Assembly: GCA_013399895.1 (NCBI GenBank)
Contig: VXBA01003660.1
Span: 194,107 to 258,106 of the forward strand
Direction of reading: 5' to 3'
DNA from: Serilophus lunatus
Taxonomy: Eukaryota; Chordata; Aves; Passeriformes; Eurylaimidae
Length of the DNA stretch: 64,000 nucleotides
Under the pieces are notes generated by a model, which saw only the letters and a list, made by a program, of their open reading frames with translations, did not search any database and was not told the DNA's origin. Positions within the stretch are counted from its first letter, which is position 1. The number at the start of each line of letters is the position of its first letter. Positions 27,001 to 42,000 of this stretch are shown in pieces. The position numbers were made by a program, and so were the translations under genes.

Positions 27001-30000
27001 AACAAAATGCCATATCTATTTAAAAATGTTATTCTTTTGCTTTTGATCATGAATCTTAATGCTTTATTTGTGACATCTGAGTTTTTAGTAACAATAAATG
27101 CTTTGTCTGCTTGATACGAAGAGCTCAGTGGTTTAATTAAAGGAGATTAATTGAATTAACTGAATTGATTAATTCAGTTAAACCAAATGCTTAGAAAGAC
27201 AAGGTTGAGAAGTAGTTGAGTTATGCTATTCATTATTGTATCAGGGCTCACAATCCCCTTCAGTGCAGTCAGACTGAATCACTGGTAAAAGCAGTTAAAC
27301 TAACCTTGCTGACTTTACAATGAAAGAGGGTTTAAACAGGATAATAATAACAGAAATAAGAGCAGCTGGAGCACTAACAAAATTAATTATGGCATCACAG
27401 CTGAGATTGATAATGAAAACCCCTGGACAGTAACTTCTCAACCTGGTACAGCTGTTTCCAAATAGCCATCTGTCTGGGCCCCAAGGCTGTTTTATGTGTG
27501 GATACTCTTAAGTTAGCAGAGATCAGTTAAGGAATTACAGAAACAATGTGATAATATTGAAAGCTAATGTGAGGTAAGCAATATAAACTTACACTGGTTT
27601 AAGAAAAAATTGAAAATGGGCAATTTTGCAACTTCCTTTGAAGTGATGAAACAGCTGCATGTCCTAGAGTCCTGAAATAACTGATTTAATGACAGGAAAG
27701 CTCTACAAAAGTAATTAAAAGGAAATTTCTTTTTCCTTTTAAAACAATTGGCAAAGGAAATCTTAACACTGCAACTCTCAAAAACAACTTCAGTATAGTT
27801 TATGAAAAGATTAAAGTTCTTTAGTCTCAGGAGTTTTTTCAGTCAATTCAACTGCCAAATGACACAGTCCACCCTTAGTCCCTACTTTCTTACTTGCAAC
27901 ATTTTGAAAATGGTTTCATCTTGTCCTCTGAAAAAGCACTTGTAATTTTCACCTTTAGGATTTTACATGTAGGAACACTGTAAAATGTGATTGTGTAATC
28001 ATACCATATTCATCCTTTTCCATAGTGTTATGTTGTGAATATATAGGTTTGTTTCTCAGAAGTAGGAAATGTTCATTTGTAACTCTTACTGGTATCATGG
28101 ACAACAGAACGTGTGAAAAAACATGCCTTGATGAGATGATATAAATACTAACAAGTTCAAAACAGAAAGTCTAAACCACAAACATTAAATTGCAATCATG
28201 TAAAATTAATTAGCAAGCCTGCTAGGTCAACTTCTATCATCACCTCCAGGAATGTAATTTTCCAACAATTAACACTGACAGAATTTAACATGTATTACAA
28301 AGAGAAGAATTCAGCTTTTAAGTTTTAAATTTATAATGAGAATAATTTTATCATAGGAAATTAATCAAATTTAGGTATAAAATATCTCTTAGGCTGTAAA
28401 TAAAACCTGATCTTTTGTAGATTAAAACTGCAATATAAACATATAGTAATAAATATAAATAAATGTTACAAAAATCTAAGACTGGCCATCTGAGAACACG
28501 TCTGTGACAGTGCCATCAGAGTGAAGGGTACAGAGTGCTGGCTGTTACAACATAATTTTCTTTCTCTTCAGCACGTGAACACACAGCACAAAGCCAAAGA
28601 ACTCCTTCTCACATCCAGCCATGGATGTGGAGTTCACTTCCCTACGTGTACCAGGGCTGAGTCCAGCCCACAGTGGCTGATAAAATGCAGGCTGGTTGAG
28701 GAACTAGTGAGTTCTCCTTTTAGAAGGCACAGAGGCTGGGCAAATAATCATAATTACACTTCTGTGCCTGAGTAAGTGAATGACAATTTTGGCCATGTCA
28801 GTAAAGCCTTGTCCACAACCAGGGCAAAAAAAGAAACAAATTACAGTGTTAGTTCTTAAAGCTATCTCCCTTCATTTCCCTTGGCAATTTATTGGGTTGT
28901 TTGGGTTTGTTTTCTTTTTTTAGAACCATACAGGCTAAGTTCTGCTCTAAATAACTACAGGAAAATGCCAGTAGAACATTTACCAGATAGAAATTCCACG
29001 GGTCAGAAAAACTACTACAAGCCATCTAGTAAGAAATAGTATTTCCATGCTGAGTAGCTGGTAGAGGTCTAATTCTGCCCTATGAAATACAGTGCCAGTA
29101 AATTGTCATAGTCTTCTAAAACTATTTGAGTTTTGGCTTTGTACTGTATTTTTCATTGCCACTTTTAGTTATACAGGCAACTAATGCAGAGCAAATACCA
29201 ACTGTAAAGAAAAAGCCAGGCATTTCCACCAGACATCACCTTCTCACTCAGGATTAGTGTCCTGCTGTATGGCCTATTTTTTAATACAACTCAAAGTGTA
29301 AAAATTCAACACAATGTAAAAAAAAAAAACCTAACCAAAAAACCCCAAAACAAACAGCAAAACCCAAAAACACCCCCACAATTTAATTCACTTACCTTTG
29401 GCTTCCTGCTTACTCCAGAATTTTTTCACTATCTTATTAATAGCTCTCTCCTCTCTCAACTTCTTTTGCCACTGACGTAGCTCTTGTATTTCACTATTAC
29501 AACGGACCTGTGAAAGGGAAAACAGAAAATACAACTAAAATTATATACCTTCGTCTTACCAAAGATCATGATGCAATTTTTTAATGGGGCTGTGGCTGGA
29601 CAAAGACGTGACAGCCATCCTTTTTGCTGGGCCTGAGGTAAAAGCATGATCCCAGAGGTTTACACTTTTCAATTTACACAGAAATAAAAAACATATAATT
29701 GACAAACCCCATTAAAAACATAAATATGCCAATTAGGGGATCACTTCGATTACAAAGGACTCCTGAGAATGCAACTGCAGTGAGATACTTATTCTTTGAG
29801 TTAATTAAAATTTAAAGCATTATGCTGAAGGGTATTAGTGCCTTTAGAAAACCACAGCACTATAAAACCAACCCACTGGCCAACATAATAGAGCAGAAGA
29901 GGAGCATGAAGGGTCATACAGAAGGTAATTTATTCCAGCAAACTGATTCACACCTGCCATCAGCTGCAAATAGGCTGACTGGCAATCCCAGCCATACAAT

Positions 30001-33000
30001 TTTCACAAACAGGAGAGCCATTAATCTGTTATTTAAAATAATTGGACTGCATTGCATGATATCTATTCTTTGTCAGTCAATCATCCCGTGAAGGCCGTAA
30101 TTCTGCTTCCACAAAAACATTACAATAGTCATAGGTCCTGATTCCATTTAGATTTAAGTTGAATTTTTCCAGTATTGTTTTTGTACTGTGGAGTTCCTGC
30201 TAACATAAAAGCAAGCTAGCTCTACATGAACAGCTTTTACCACTCTGCTACTTAAACTTGTTGTAAGCAGGATTTGATTAATTAGTAGTTTGTTGCCCAT
30301 TGTCTACCTTGGCATTCACACAATTACTACGTCCAGTATATTAGATACTGTTCTTCTGAACAACAGTGGGAAGGGGACATGGCAGTATTACCTTAAACAT
30401 TGGGATTATTCTCTCAGAGCCATATTCAAATTGTAATAGAATTATTTTAAAAATGCAGTTTCTGTATTGGCTAGGGTTAGGTTTTTTCATGAAATATTAC
30501 ATACAAAAAATGTCACCATGTTTTAGGACTATATGCTTAGAGAAGCTGTGGATGCCTCATCCCTGGAGGTGTTCCAGCCCAGATTGGATGGGGCCTATGA
30601 CAGGAGTTTGGAACTAGATGATCTTTAAGGCCCCTTCCAGCCCAAACCACTATGATTCTATGACTTAACGTCCTAGTTGAAGTTGAATCCAGGTCGAAGT
30701 TGAATAACATGGTTGAAACACCAGCAGCAATTAGCTCAGTTTCTCCTGGACACAGTTTTGCTTACAGGAAGCTGACTACTTAGTTCTCTGGAAAATTTCT
30801 AAATAAATTTGTATTTATCTTATTCTTACGTGATACGATAGTGAGTTTGCTCTGTGATTTGAACTCTATTACTCTTCTCCATTACACTCTGCTTTTCTCC
30901 CACTTTGCTAAGATACATACAGAGCAAAAGAGCAGGACTTAACGTTTTCCTCTGGTTATAAAAACCTCAAACATTAAAGAAAACAATATAAAATATTTAT
31001 CAAAAGTTTCTCCTTTTTGGTGCAGCTAAGAATGCAGTAGACAGCATCTGAACTCCCATAGCACTCTTCAATCCACTTAGGAGAAGCTAACTTGCTGTAT
31101 TTCAGACAGTGCACTGGCAGAGCAGAAATACAATACAAGGTTACTCGATCAATAAAGACAGCCAAGAGTTTTACTCAGTGACTTGACATCAGATACCTCT
31201 TAGGCCTCTAATAATATCCCATTATACTGATATAGTTCTCTAATATCTTCTACAAAAGTCATAAGAATTTCTTACAAGGTTGGTATGAATTTTTAAAAAT
31301 GAAAGAAGTTACAGTTACTAGAGGTCTTCTTTTCAGCTATAAAAAAAAAGATCATTTTCTATTAAATCCATCAAATACTATTTGCAAAAATAAAATATAA
31401 TCCCAAACAGTGGATAATTTAGGCTTGCAAGAGACTTTTTCTTTTATTCTGTCACATATGCTTTTATAAGCCAAATAATTCCTTATTGCACAGGAAAAGT
31501 TTAAGGGAATGCTTATGGAACACAGGCATATAAATGACAGCAATGGAAGAGGCAGGAAGATAGAGACTTTACCACCTCCATAGCTAAATATAACATTTCT
31601 GGAAAAATCGTGTGTCCATTTGCAACTTCAGCTGTGTAAGAATTGTATTTTTTCCCATTACAGGGTCACAGTGGTCTCTATGTACTGAAAATGAGACAAT
31701 ACCTCTTATCATTTAAAAGATAAAAGGCAAATATAGTATATTTTGTGTATTCTCCCTAGACAAATAAAACAGTGAAAGCGCAGTGAAATATATAAAGAGT
31801 GTTCTGAGATAAAAGCTAGAAATATAGACTCAACTATTTCGAAGTCCAACATTAAATTCAAGCAGTGAACATAAGCTCCTAGAACAAAGTGTCCTTTTAG
31901 AAAAGTGACCAAAAAACAAACAAAGAAGAAAAAAGAATACAGATGCACCACCTGCAGTAAAACAGGTAACAGGACTATAATAAAATACATCAAAATGTTC
32001 CAAATATGCTTAATAGGTTATAGTTTAGTTGTGATAGTTCCACAGAAAGTAGTTTGTTTTGTAACCAGAGTGCTGTTCCACCATGATTAAAAATCCATGA
32101 CTCAGCAGCAAAATCTCCAGGCAAATAAACAGAGAATGAAGAGCCCTGTCCAAACAAGTGATGTGTCTCTCCTGCAGACCAGCAATGCCTGAAGCCCTGA
32201 AGGGCTCTTAGATTTGAAGTGAGAGTTCACTCCTCCCCAAGTCACTTGAGTTGAATCTACACTTGCTGTAAATAACAGAGAATATTCGTGTGACCTTCTG
32301 GGATTGAGCCTTTCCTAGGAGCCACAACTTGCTGGAAAGTAATCCAAGTTGTGATAGCAAAAGCACAACTATACTTTGCAAGATACAATGAAAACTGAAG
32401 CAGGTTTAACTTTTGCTCAAACAACATGTATAAAATAGCACTGAATATTTACATAATGTTGTCCAATTTCAACTCCAAGAAAAATCTACATGATTTAGTC
32501 CAAATAAACTGCTTTCAATCAATCCTAAGTGAGAATATGTTGCACAACAGTAGAAGGAAAATACTAAAGCTTCACCCAGAGACATCAGATGAAATTGTAT
32601 TAATGAAAGATCCCTTCAGTCTAGAATAGTTATGCAAATTGTAAAGATTAAAAAGCTCCTATAAATAATGACACTAAGTAAAGGAGAGGGGTAAAGGAAT
32701 ATATTTCATTGGAAAAGTGCATGGAAAATTGACACCTATCTAAATACTGCCTTGGCCCATGACAGATCAATGGAACCTCAATAAAAATGATGGCAGAAAG
32801 TGAAGAGAAAGCATTCTGATGACAGAGCTGTCTCAAGTCTTCTCTGAGTGCTCCTCCGTGCCCTCCAAGAGCCCCCTCAAGCTGACAGCTTCCATTCTGT
32901 GATCTCCTTAAGGAACTCAGCAGTTGTAGCTTCCACTGCTATTCGTTCTGGAATTTAGTCCTTGACTAAACTTGAAATAATTTTCAGTGTACCCATCAAC

Positions 33001-36000
33001 GTCTTCATATGAAAGACTGTAGCAAGGACATTGTTGATGGCAGCCATTAATTATTTTTTCCAAAACAAGTGTTTTTCTGAAATGTGCTGCAGATAAGGAG
33101 ATGAATGTACTGCTTTGATCATGCGTTATTATCAAAAAGTTCACAATATTCTGTGCCTATGCCTTTTTTTTTTTTTTTTTTTTTTACCTAAAAAAACCCT
33201 TTGGTGCCTGGTCCATTTTTGCATTTTTTGTCCTGTGTTTTTGATACAGGCACACTCAGACAGCTAGATGTGGCAGAAACAAGGGAAGTACCATGAGAAG
33301 ACATGATGCTCAGTTATATAACTGCCAGAATTAGTATGGTTAACAAAATACCTCAAAAATGGTCTAGTCCATAGACACGTCTTAGAAGACCAGTGATGAA
33401 GTACACTGTCTCTTTATCCTAGTGCCATGTAAAATATCTATGTGTGCTTGTGTTTAATTATTCAATATGATCACACTGTGTAAATTTTTATTTTAATTAC
33501 AGTGTTTAAAAGTTCTAATTCTCACAATTATAAATTAAGGTTTAATGAAAAACATCAGAAAAGATTTTAAAATATTGACACAATAATATCCTTAGCGTGC
33601 AAAAGGGCATTATTCGTGTTTAGTTAATATCACACTAAATCAATGTTAGCTGACAGAGCTGTTTATTTTAACAGCAAATAATCTGAATCCATTGGTAAAT
33701 TTTCATAACATACTTTATCATTATGATAAAATCCCATTTAAGTTTAGTGTTCTCTTAATTTACAAGCCCAAGGATAACACATTGCCCTATGCAGTAACTT
33801 GTTACTAATTGTTTTTATTTTATATTCTGATTTTAAGTTTTAATTTTTAAAAACCCAGGTTCTTTCATCTCAAATAAGGTAAAGCATTAGCAGCTACTTT
33901 TATAGCCTGAATTATTTTTTATGTCTCTTACATTTTATAGCTAGAGCTTCCCTCTCATTTCTGGGAACTGGCTTAGAATGATAGATACTAGTGTGAAAAT
34001 TCTAAAGTTAATCTGTACAGCAAGGAATAATCGTGCCCTTCACAAGCTTTTATAGAAGCACAAGGTATCTGAGCAACCTCGCACTCTTCAGCAAACATAA
34101 CTGTTACTGGATAATGGTTGCCTTTGCAATACTCCTCTGTAAGGATGCCTGCAGGGATACTGTCAGTGCTAATTAATGTTAGTGTCAATGCCATCTCTGT
34201 TTAAAAAAGAAAAATAAAGGAAAACAAACAACAGAAAGCGTCGCAAAAATCTATCAGTCAAGAACATTCCAAGGTATTTCATAGTCTTTGGCTGTACAAC
34301 GTATTGTAGGAACAACTCAGATATTCATACTTGTTAAAAACAGTAAAAAAGAACTTAACAGAGACTGTTTTACACTAATTGTTATTTATAGAATAGCACC
34401 CAGAGATGTCTCACTGTCCATTACAACAAAATTGCTGCTATATCTGGAGGCTATTTAGAAGCTTAAAATTTTGATAAAGGAAGTCAAAGACATTTCTTTG
34501 TCACCAGAGGCACCTGAATTTCAAGTACATTTCTTTCCAAGGCATAAAGGTGTTACATCTTTTAAGAAAAATATTTGGCAGAATTTGTTAAGGATTTTGT
34601 AAAGGATTTATTTAGTATCCTAGGGTTAGCAAGGCTGTTACCCTCCAAAATTTTAGTGTTGGTCAATTTTCTCTGTATTTATTTTATGTGCATTGCTTTT
34701 CTCCCTTAAACTGGGAATTGCATTAGTGTTGTATTACCAGTATGCCTTACAACATCTGCTTGTTTTCCCTTTCCTTGAATAACAGCCTTCATGCCTCTTA
34801 TATATATCCTGTCTCATTCTTGGTCTCAATATTTTGTCCTTTTCTTCTGTATGCTTTTGTTTCTCAACAGACCTCACCAACCCTCCTTGTGTATCTCCAC
34901 ACCTACTCACATGAAGCAAAATAACATTCCATCCTTTAGCAACTAGCTAGGGCAACATCAAATTAAAAGAAGAAAATTGTTCGGTGTGAAAAAATTCGAT
35001 TCGATTGAAAATCGAATTCCTGTAGATTTTCTGTTGTTGAGGAAAACAGTGAGATTACATCAGCATAAATGTCTGGGAAAAAATTGTAGTCACTAGGCAT
35101 AAGCCAGAGCAACATCCAAAGCCAATGAGCCATAGGGGTCTCAGCAGCTATTTATAGTATCCCCTACTTAAAATTTATGTAAGGATTTTCCCTGGGGCCT
35201 TCACAGTCCTACAGTTTTCAACATCAAGCAAAATAATTATAGATTATTCTTACCCGATAACCTCTCCAGAAGGACTGAATTATTATACTTGCTTCTTCTT
35301 CTGATAGAAGCAGAGATAGAGGAATTGGTGGCCTAGGACTAAAAAAAAATTTTTTTTTGTAAACAGGCAGCCTATAAACATAAAGTACTTTCTTCCCTAA
35401 CAGTATAATTCGTCAAAAAGAGAAATGTTGTTCAGGAGCTTGAAAGACACAATTTCTTATTGCCCTAAAAATAAAATGTGCAAAGAATATCTCCTGTACA
35501 AATACATTGATATATACACTACAGTAATTTCTTCATAAAACAATAATATACAAATGACACATCAAGCACAGTAACCTTTCTTACTCTTTTACACATATTT
35601 CAAATTTTCATAGGAAGGTTTGAGGTGGCAGTGGGAGAGGGCAAGAGAAGCAGCCTGCCACTTGTAAAGCAGTTTTAGTGTGCACACAACAATGAACAGA
35701 CTTATGATATAAAGGGTTATGACATTAAATTCATAGAATATAAACATATTTTAGTACATTAATTTGCATTATAATGTCACTTTAAATTACTGAAAAAAGT
35801 AACGATTATCATATCTGCACAGCATGGATTCGGGTTTAGAAATGTCTAAACAATCATAGAATCACAGAATCACAAGTTCTTAAAATGTTACAAAATTAAT
35901 TTTAATTGCATATACACATTGTTTGGCGATAAAAGAAGTGATGCGTGAAGCTAACCATTTTCAGCCAAAATATACAGTAGTTTGAAAGCATATTTGGTGA

Positions 36001-39000
36001 TCCTGTTGCTACCAATTTTAATGGGAAACAAACTAATAATTAAATTCAGCCATCACTAACAAAAACTCAAATGACTTTATAATAGCTTACTCTCCCAAAA
36101 GCCATTTTCTATAATAATTGATTTATTTTTCACACACAGTGATCAAAAAGCATCCATTGAAAAGGGCAAAATAAAATTCACATATACTTTTTTATAATAA
36201 ATTCAAGTTAATGAACTCTAGGGCACTAATGCTGCAACTCATGAAAATCCCAGTTATAAAGAGTATCCTTGGTACAGTGTTAGAACAGCTGCTAAGGGCC
36301 ACTCTCCCTGCATGGGAAACAGCCTGAACACAGCCTTGACTTGGAAGACCACATTATGAATTTGGATGCAGCAATCACCTACAGATACATGCAGCCCATG
36401 CAAGAACATTATGCTATTTAAACTATAAAGACACATATAATGCAAAGCCCATCCATTAACAAGCTAATATTTATTTATCCAGTGTTGCATTTTCTGGCTA
36501 AAACACTGCAAATTCTTTTGGAAATTTATTTTACAGTATATTAGAGCTCAAGCTAATAGGCTTGACAGCTTACATTTTCCTTTCACTTAATTTCATTCAT
36601 ATTAGTCTCTGCCCTAGTAAGCTTCCTATGCTCTCTGACATCTTTCTCTTAGGGCTTGTCTTCACAGTAGGAGCATTTCAACTTAGAGCACAATCTTACC
36701 TCTTATCTAATGCTACACTGACTACACCATTTTAGTCTGTGTACTCAGCTAAATTGGTCTTACCATCATGTCAGCTGGGTTTTGGCCTACATTTATTTTA
36801 ATATGAAATAAAACCTTGGTCTGTTTGGAAAAGTAGAAATAAGACAAAAATAAACAGCAGTCTCTCCATTAAGCTAAACAATCTTAGCTCTGTGAACATT
36901 AATTAGCATTTCTCCTACTCAGGGGAAATCATAAGTGCTGGACAAGCAAGGCTTCCTCAGCTAACAGCTTCTTATAATCAGACTCCAAGATCTGAAGTTG
37001 GACTGTGCTGTTTTCCCTGATAGGCTTTCATCCTCTGATCTATTTTCAATCTTTTTGAAAACCAAAACTTAGAGTGGGAAAATCACAGGAAGACCTACAT
37101 ATTTTACAGCAGTTCTGTCAAAGACATTTAACTTTTTCTAAGAATGAGTACATCTCCAAAGAGCAACTTGAGATTTCTCCTAGCCTGCAAGGTCAACTCT
37201 AGCACTCATTTGCTTTAATTTTCAAATTATAAAAATGTCTAGTTTATAATCCAACACTAAAACTAAGAAACCAATATAAAAAAAATTGAATGACAGTCAC
37301 TGGCAAATATCAGTCCTTTCAACAGGGCAGCTTTAAAGAACAGAAGTCATGCTGGGTCCAGTTTTGACTGAGAGAAAGTACGCAATTGGCTTCAGGTCAC
37401 ATAAAAATAGAATCTGAGCAGAGGCAATCACCCCTCAGCAGTGAACTAGGAGAAGAGGGAGTATGTCATTTGTGGCAGAAGACAGCTGTATGCCTCCAAG
37501 AAGATTAGACCTGACAGTACAATGTACACTAACTATATTCTGCTTATTTAGTCTTTGCTTATGCATAAAGCCCATACATTAAACATAGGGATATTTATAT
37601 TGATATATATATATATTTTAATGCTCATTGCATCTGCAAAAGAGCATTAGTAAGATGGTTTTCCTTAAGTATTTTATTTTACCCTATCTGAAAAAGCAAA
37701 CACTCACCAGAGGAAAGTTAAATTCTACAAACAAGTTTCTTGCTTTCTGAGAAAACTTGTACAGATCCTGATTATGGTGAGATACTCACTAATTATATTA
37801 CATTATGCATGTGGAATTTGACACCCAGAAAATGCAAAACAGACTCGCATTAAACACGTGTCTGAGGTATTAAAGAGGGTTCATATTGAAGACATGTATC
37901 TGATTGCCTCATGGACAGAAGATGGGGTTCTCAATGAACTCTGAAGAAGGGAAGGAAAAAAATCCCTCCATTATCTTGTCTCCATAATAGTAATACCCAG
38001 AAACCTCAATTGTGTTTAAGTTCCAAATGTGTCACAGAAATAGGCCTGATTCCTTCCTTGTCAAGAAATATAAGAAAAAAATTAATCAAGAAAATTTTTG
38101 GTATATATTATTCAGGATTTTGCAATTGATCTTTTTATTCAAATCTGTTCCCTAACAGTAGCAGAACACCAGCCTTACAGCCAGCAGGAACCCTGTGCTA
38201 CAGAGAGCCTCAGTGCCTGGGGCTCATGGTGAGAGTGTGGAATATCCAGGTGCAGGCTCTGAATGATCAGTGTTTCTCTCTGCTTGAGAAACCTCAGCTT
38301 CAGAAACATTGAAGCAACCCTAATGCAAAAGATCAGGGCTCCCAAGTTTCAATACAGCAGCCACAGTCATATTAAACAGCCACATTCATTTCACCTTTAG
38401 TTTGACTGTGATAGTTATTGTCCTTGAATATTTATATCATGTGTGAACACAGGCAATGACAGAGGCACTGCAAAATTCATAATCCAAAAGAACAGACCAG
38501 AGAATAGGGATAATTATAAGACATGCAAGTAAATGACCATGGTGATCTGCATAACTCTTAAAAAAGGATTCTGAGAAAGTCTTTGGTTTGGGAAGTACTC
38601 CAAAAATTCACATGCTGGTCTGAATAACTAAAAAAAACTGGTCTGGAAATTTGTCAAAGTAGTTCTCTTTTTTATTTTCAGTACTTCTTATTCCTACTCA
38701 GACATTGTAGAAATACTACAGCAACACCTGCCTTAAGTGTTTCGTCTTGCATACCTATCCAGAGTTGCAAAAGGTCATTTACCCAAAAAGCAGGAAAATG
38801 ATTGTTCATAAGCAATCAGACACTGATGTACTGATTTATCTGACCTGGTATTTAAAATCAGTTAGATATATTAATCAAATATTACACTTGCACTGTATGA
38901 GTCTCACAGCTTTACAGGGAAATGTTCCCATAGACACTTGACAAAAATACCCTGGAGCATTTTCACAGGTCAAACTGAGTGTGAACTGAGTCCTTTCTTT

Positions 39001-42000
39001 ATACCATTTTCAGTATTAATACAACTATTCTGCAGTCAGAAAGTAATTGCTAATCACTGGTTTGCTTTTACAGCAATCTAAAGGCACTAGAATTAGTATT
39101 TGAAGAAACAAATCCTCACAATATGAAAGAAAAAAATACTGCATTATATGGAGGGTACATTTTTGAAGGATTGTAAATGTGGGAATAACCAAATTTAATC
39201 TTTTTAGAAGAGAGATTGCAAATGAGTGGACATTTTAAGGTATGACTCCAGCTAGATAGTAGGAGTCTGAACTGTTCTTCTTTATCAACTTTTCCAAACA
39301 AAAGCTCCTTGATATTGTCAATAGTGAACTGAAGAATTAAAAAAAATATATTAAACACATTCAAGAGTATTATCAAATAGTGACAATATGCATTCAATTG
39401 CTAACACATACAAACTATTTATTATACTTACTATTTATTATACTTACCTATTTATAAGGAAGAACTGACATGATAAAGATAGAGTGGAACTAACATGAGA
39501 AAGTCATTATATGGAGAGAGAGAGTCACATAATGGACAGGAGACTGAGGCAGAACAGGTGATTGGCAACAAGAATGTGAGAGGAATTACAGGAAGCACAG
39601 CAAGAAGTCTTAGTAGTGAGAACATGATAAAAAATAGCAGTGCAAGAATCTTTTGTCTTAAGTTCTCTCTGAAAATCATAGTGACTTTCTTGCCTCTCAG
39701 TATGTTCTCTTCTTGGGGAAGACTTACCCATTTTTATGCTAAAACTCAGTTCTCCTGTGCTTGCACACTTGGTACACGTTTTTCAAGTCACAATGTGTCA
39801 CCTCAGTTTTCTCTCTTGTAGGACCAGTGTTTATGTAGTTTGTAAGAGTGTTTGTGGTGCTGGACAGAAGGAAATTAAACATGGACCTATTCCAAAGGCC
39901 ACTCATGTCAATGGGAAAATTTCCATCTATGTTTGTGTACTTTAGATCAAACTTCATATCCTGAAAACTATGAAAAACTAACAGCAGCAAAAATATTGTC
40001 CCCTTAGTACTCTAACAACAACATTAAGAAGATAAGTTTTCAATTTTCTCATTGCCATTTTCAAAATCTTTACATAAATTAAGGCACTTTTCAACGTATC
40101 AGTAACTGCAGCCATAAAACCCTCAACCCCATAAAGCACCACTACAAAATAAAAATATTTCATACAGAAACTTTGTGCAATTTTTCAACACACAGTTTTT
40201 AATTAAAAAATCTCTTGTTTGTTAACTTGAATTCTATCATGTTACTGGAATGAGCATGTTTTACTTGGAAACAGATAAAATATATATCCATATATACAGA
40301 TGTATGTTTTGGACTTTTTTGTTATTAAAATTAAATCAGCTGTCCCTAACTTCAAAAAATATTTTAAGCCCTAATTATTAAAGAAAATGAAAGAAAAAAC
40401 ATAATGCAAATTAAGTATACTCCAAACACAACTGGTTTAGAGACAAACCAGTGAAATACAGCAGTGTGCAGAAAGCAAAGCCTGTAGAAACTGGGCATAT
40501 TATGGAAAGAAAAAAACTCAGTCACTCGTGCAAAATTACCCCTATTGGCCATCTGAGAACTGACAATGAAGTCAACTGTAAAGGCAGCTGAGACCAGCAG
40601 ACTTCACCTAATTAAAATATGGAGGGATGAGGAAAAAAATAATCAATGTATATATATGCATATACAAAAATATATTTATTTTTAAATTAATTTTTTTTTA
40701 ATTTATTTATTTATATTTATATATATTTGTCAAAAAGCCACTACTTCTTATTTAGTAATCATTTATAGACATAAAGACATATATATCTTAGCTGTCAACT
40801 TCACTAATCAAAAGCCATAATGATAAATTTATCTGCACACTTGTTTTGGTACACACAGATAGATTAAATCAAGAAATGTGTACTTCTGAACTGAGTAGCA
40901 AGTAGATATCTCTAATTAAAAATGAGAAAATGCAGATAAAAAAATAAAAATAAAATGCATATATTGTGTGAATAACTTTTTATCTGACCTTCAATAGCCA
41001 GGAAAATACTTATGCTTAATCCTAACCTAGATCCAAATAGAACCTGCTCTCATTGAATGTAAGGGTCAAAACTGAACTTGAACAATGCTGTCATATATAT
41101 AAATTAATGTGACAGACTTTTATGATATCACTGTTTTTCAGAGCAGTGGAACTATTATTTTATTGGTTTCTTTGTATTTCTTTTATTAATACACTAAAGG
41201 TTGTGTACAGATATTGCCATGATACTCAGACTATCTATGCCAGAAAAGTAAAATTTCAGGGGGATCAGAGCATAAACAGAGCTCACTCTGTTTCCTGTAC
41301 ACAGAGCTTGGTTACTTGCTATGGAGCTTCACTGCTGTTCAACCAGAAACACCAGTGGAAAATGCTGACAAAAGGCAACTGTGTTGCTCATTAGCATATT
41401 TATAGGAGTACAAACCACTCACTGCTCTAATTCTATTTCCTTTATTTGGTTCTATCAGCAGTCTTGAATGTAGAGACAGGTACATCAGGATGTATCTCAG
41501 CAAGTTCCCAAAAGCTTGGGCCAGTGTGTTATTCAAACTCCAGTTTCCTGACATCTCAAAGGTGCTTTAGGACAACAGAAATGTTTCTATTCTCCTGGAT
41601 GTGATGTGTAGATCACCAGGCAGTGTTGAGGCTGCTCCTTCTATTGCTTTTGAAATCTGCTTCGGGAATTGAAGGTTTCCAAAGGATATAATGTTTACCC
41701 AGTGCAACTGGTAACATAGAGAACCCAGAGGAAGTCAAGGAACTATACTGAAGCTTTATTTACTGATGTCATAGCAATTACTATAAACACTAAAGCTGGA
41801 AACAAATTCAAATTTTACAAGCTCCTTCATCCACAATAATCAGCTTTGAAGGTACAAGGACTGCATTGAAAATTCTGGAAACCAGTGCAGCATTTAGGTC
41901 TCTTATAAAGGAAAAGTGGGCTGCAAAGATCTCATTTAGAAACACATTGTACAGAGAGTGAGGCTCCTAAGACTGTGGTTTTGACTATTCTTAAAAAAAA

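Larger units (their letters stand above)
29508..35253 (-). other. IQCK: IQCK intron
   Basis: 5.7 kb intron. It contains the CR1 fragment at 30540-30663, a 22-base T run (33164-33185) and a short CpG-containing hairpin (34993-35018). No exon is supported. Confidence 0.85.

Noticed and set aside
35850..35875. Possible CR1 3' end on the minus strand (atcatagaatcacagaatca)
   Set aside because: Only the terminal short repeat is present, with no CR1 body beside it. Too short to call.
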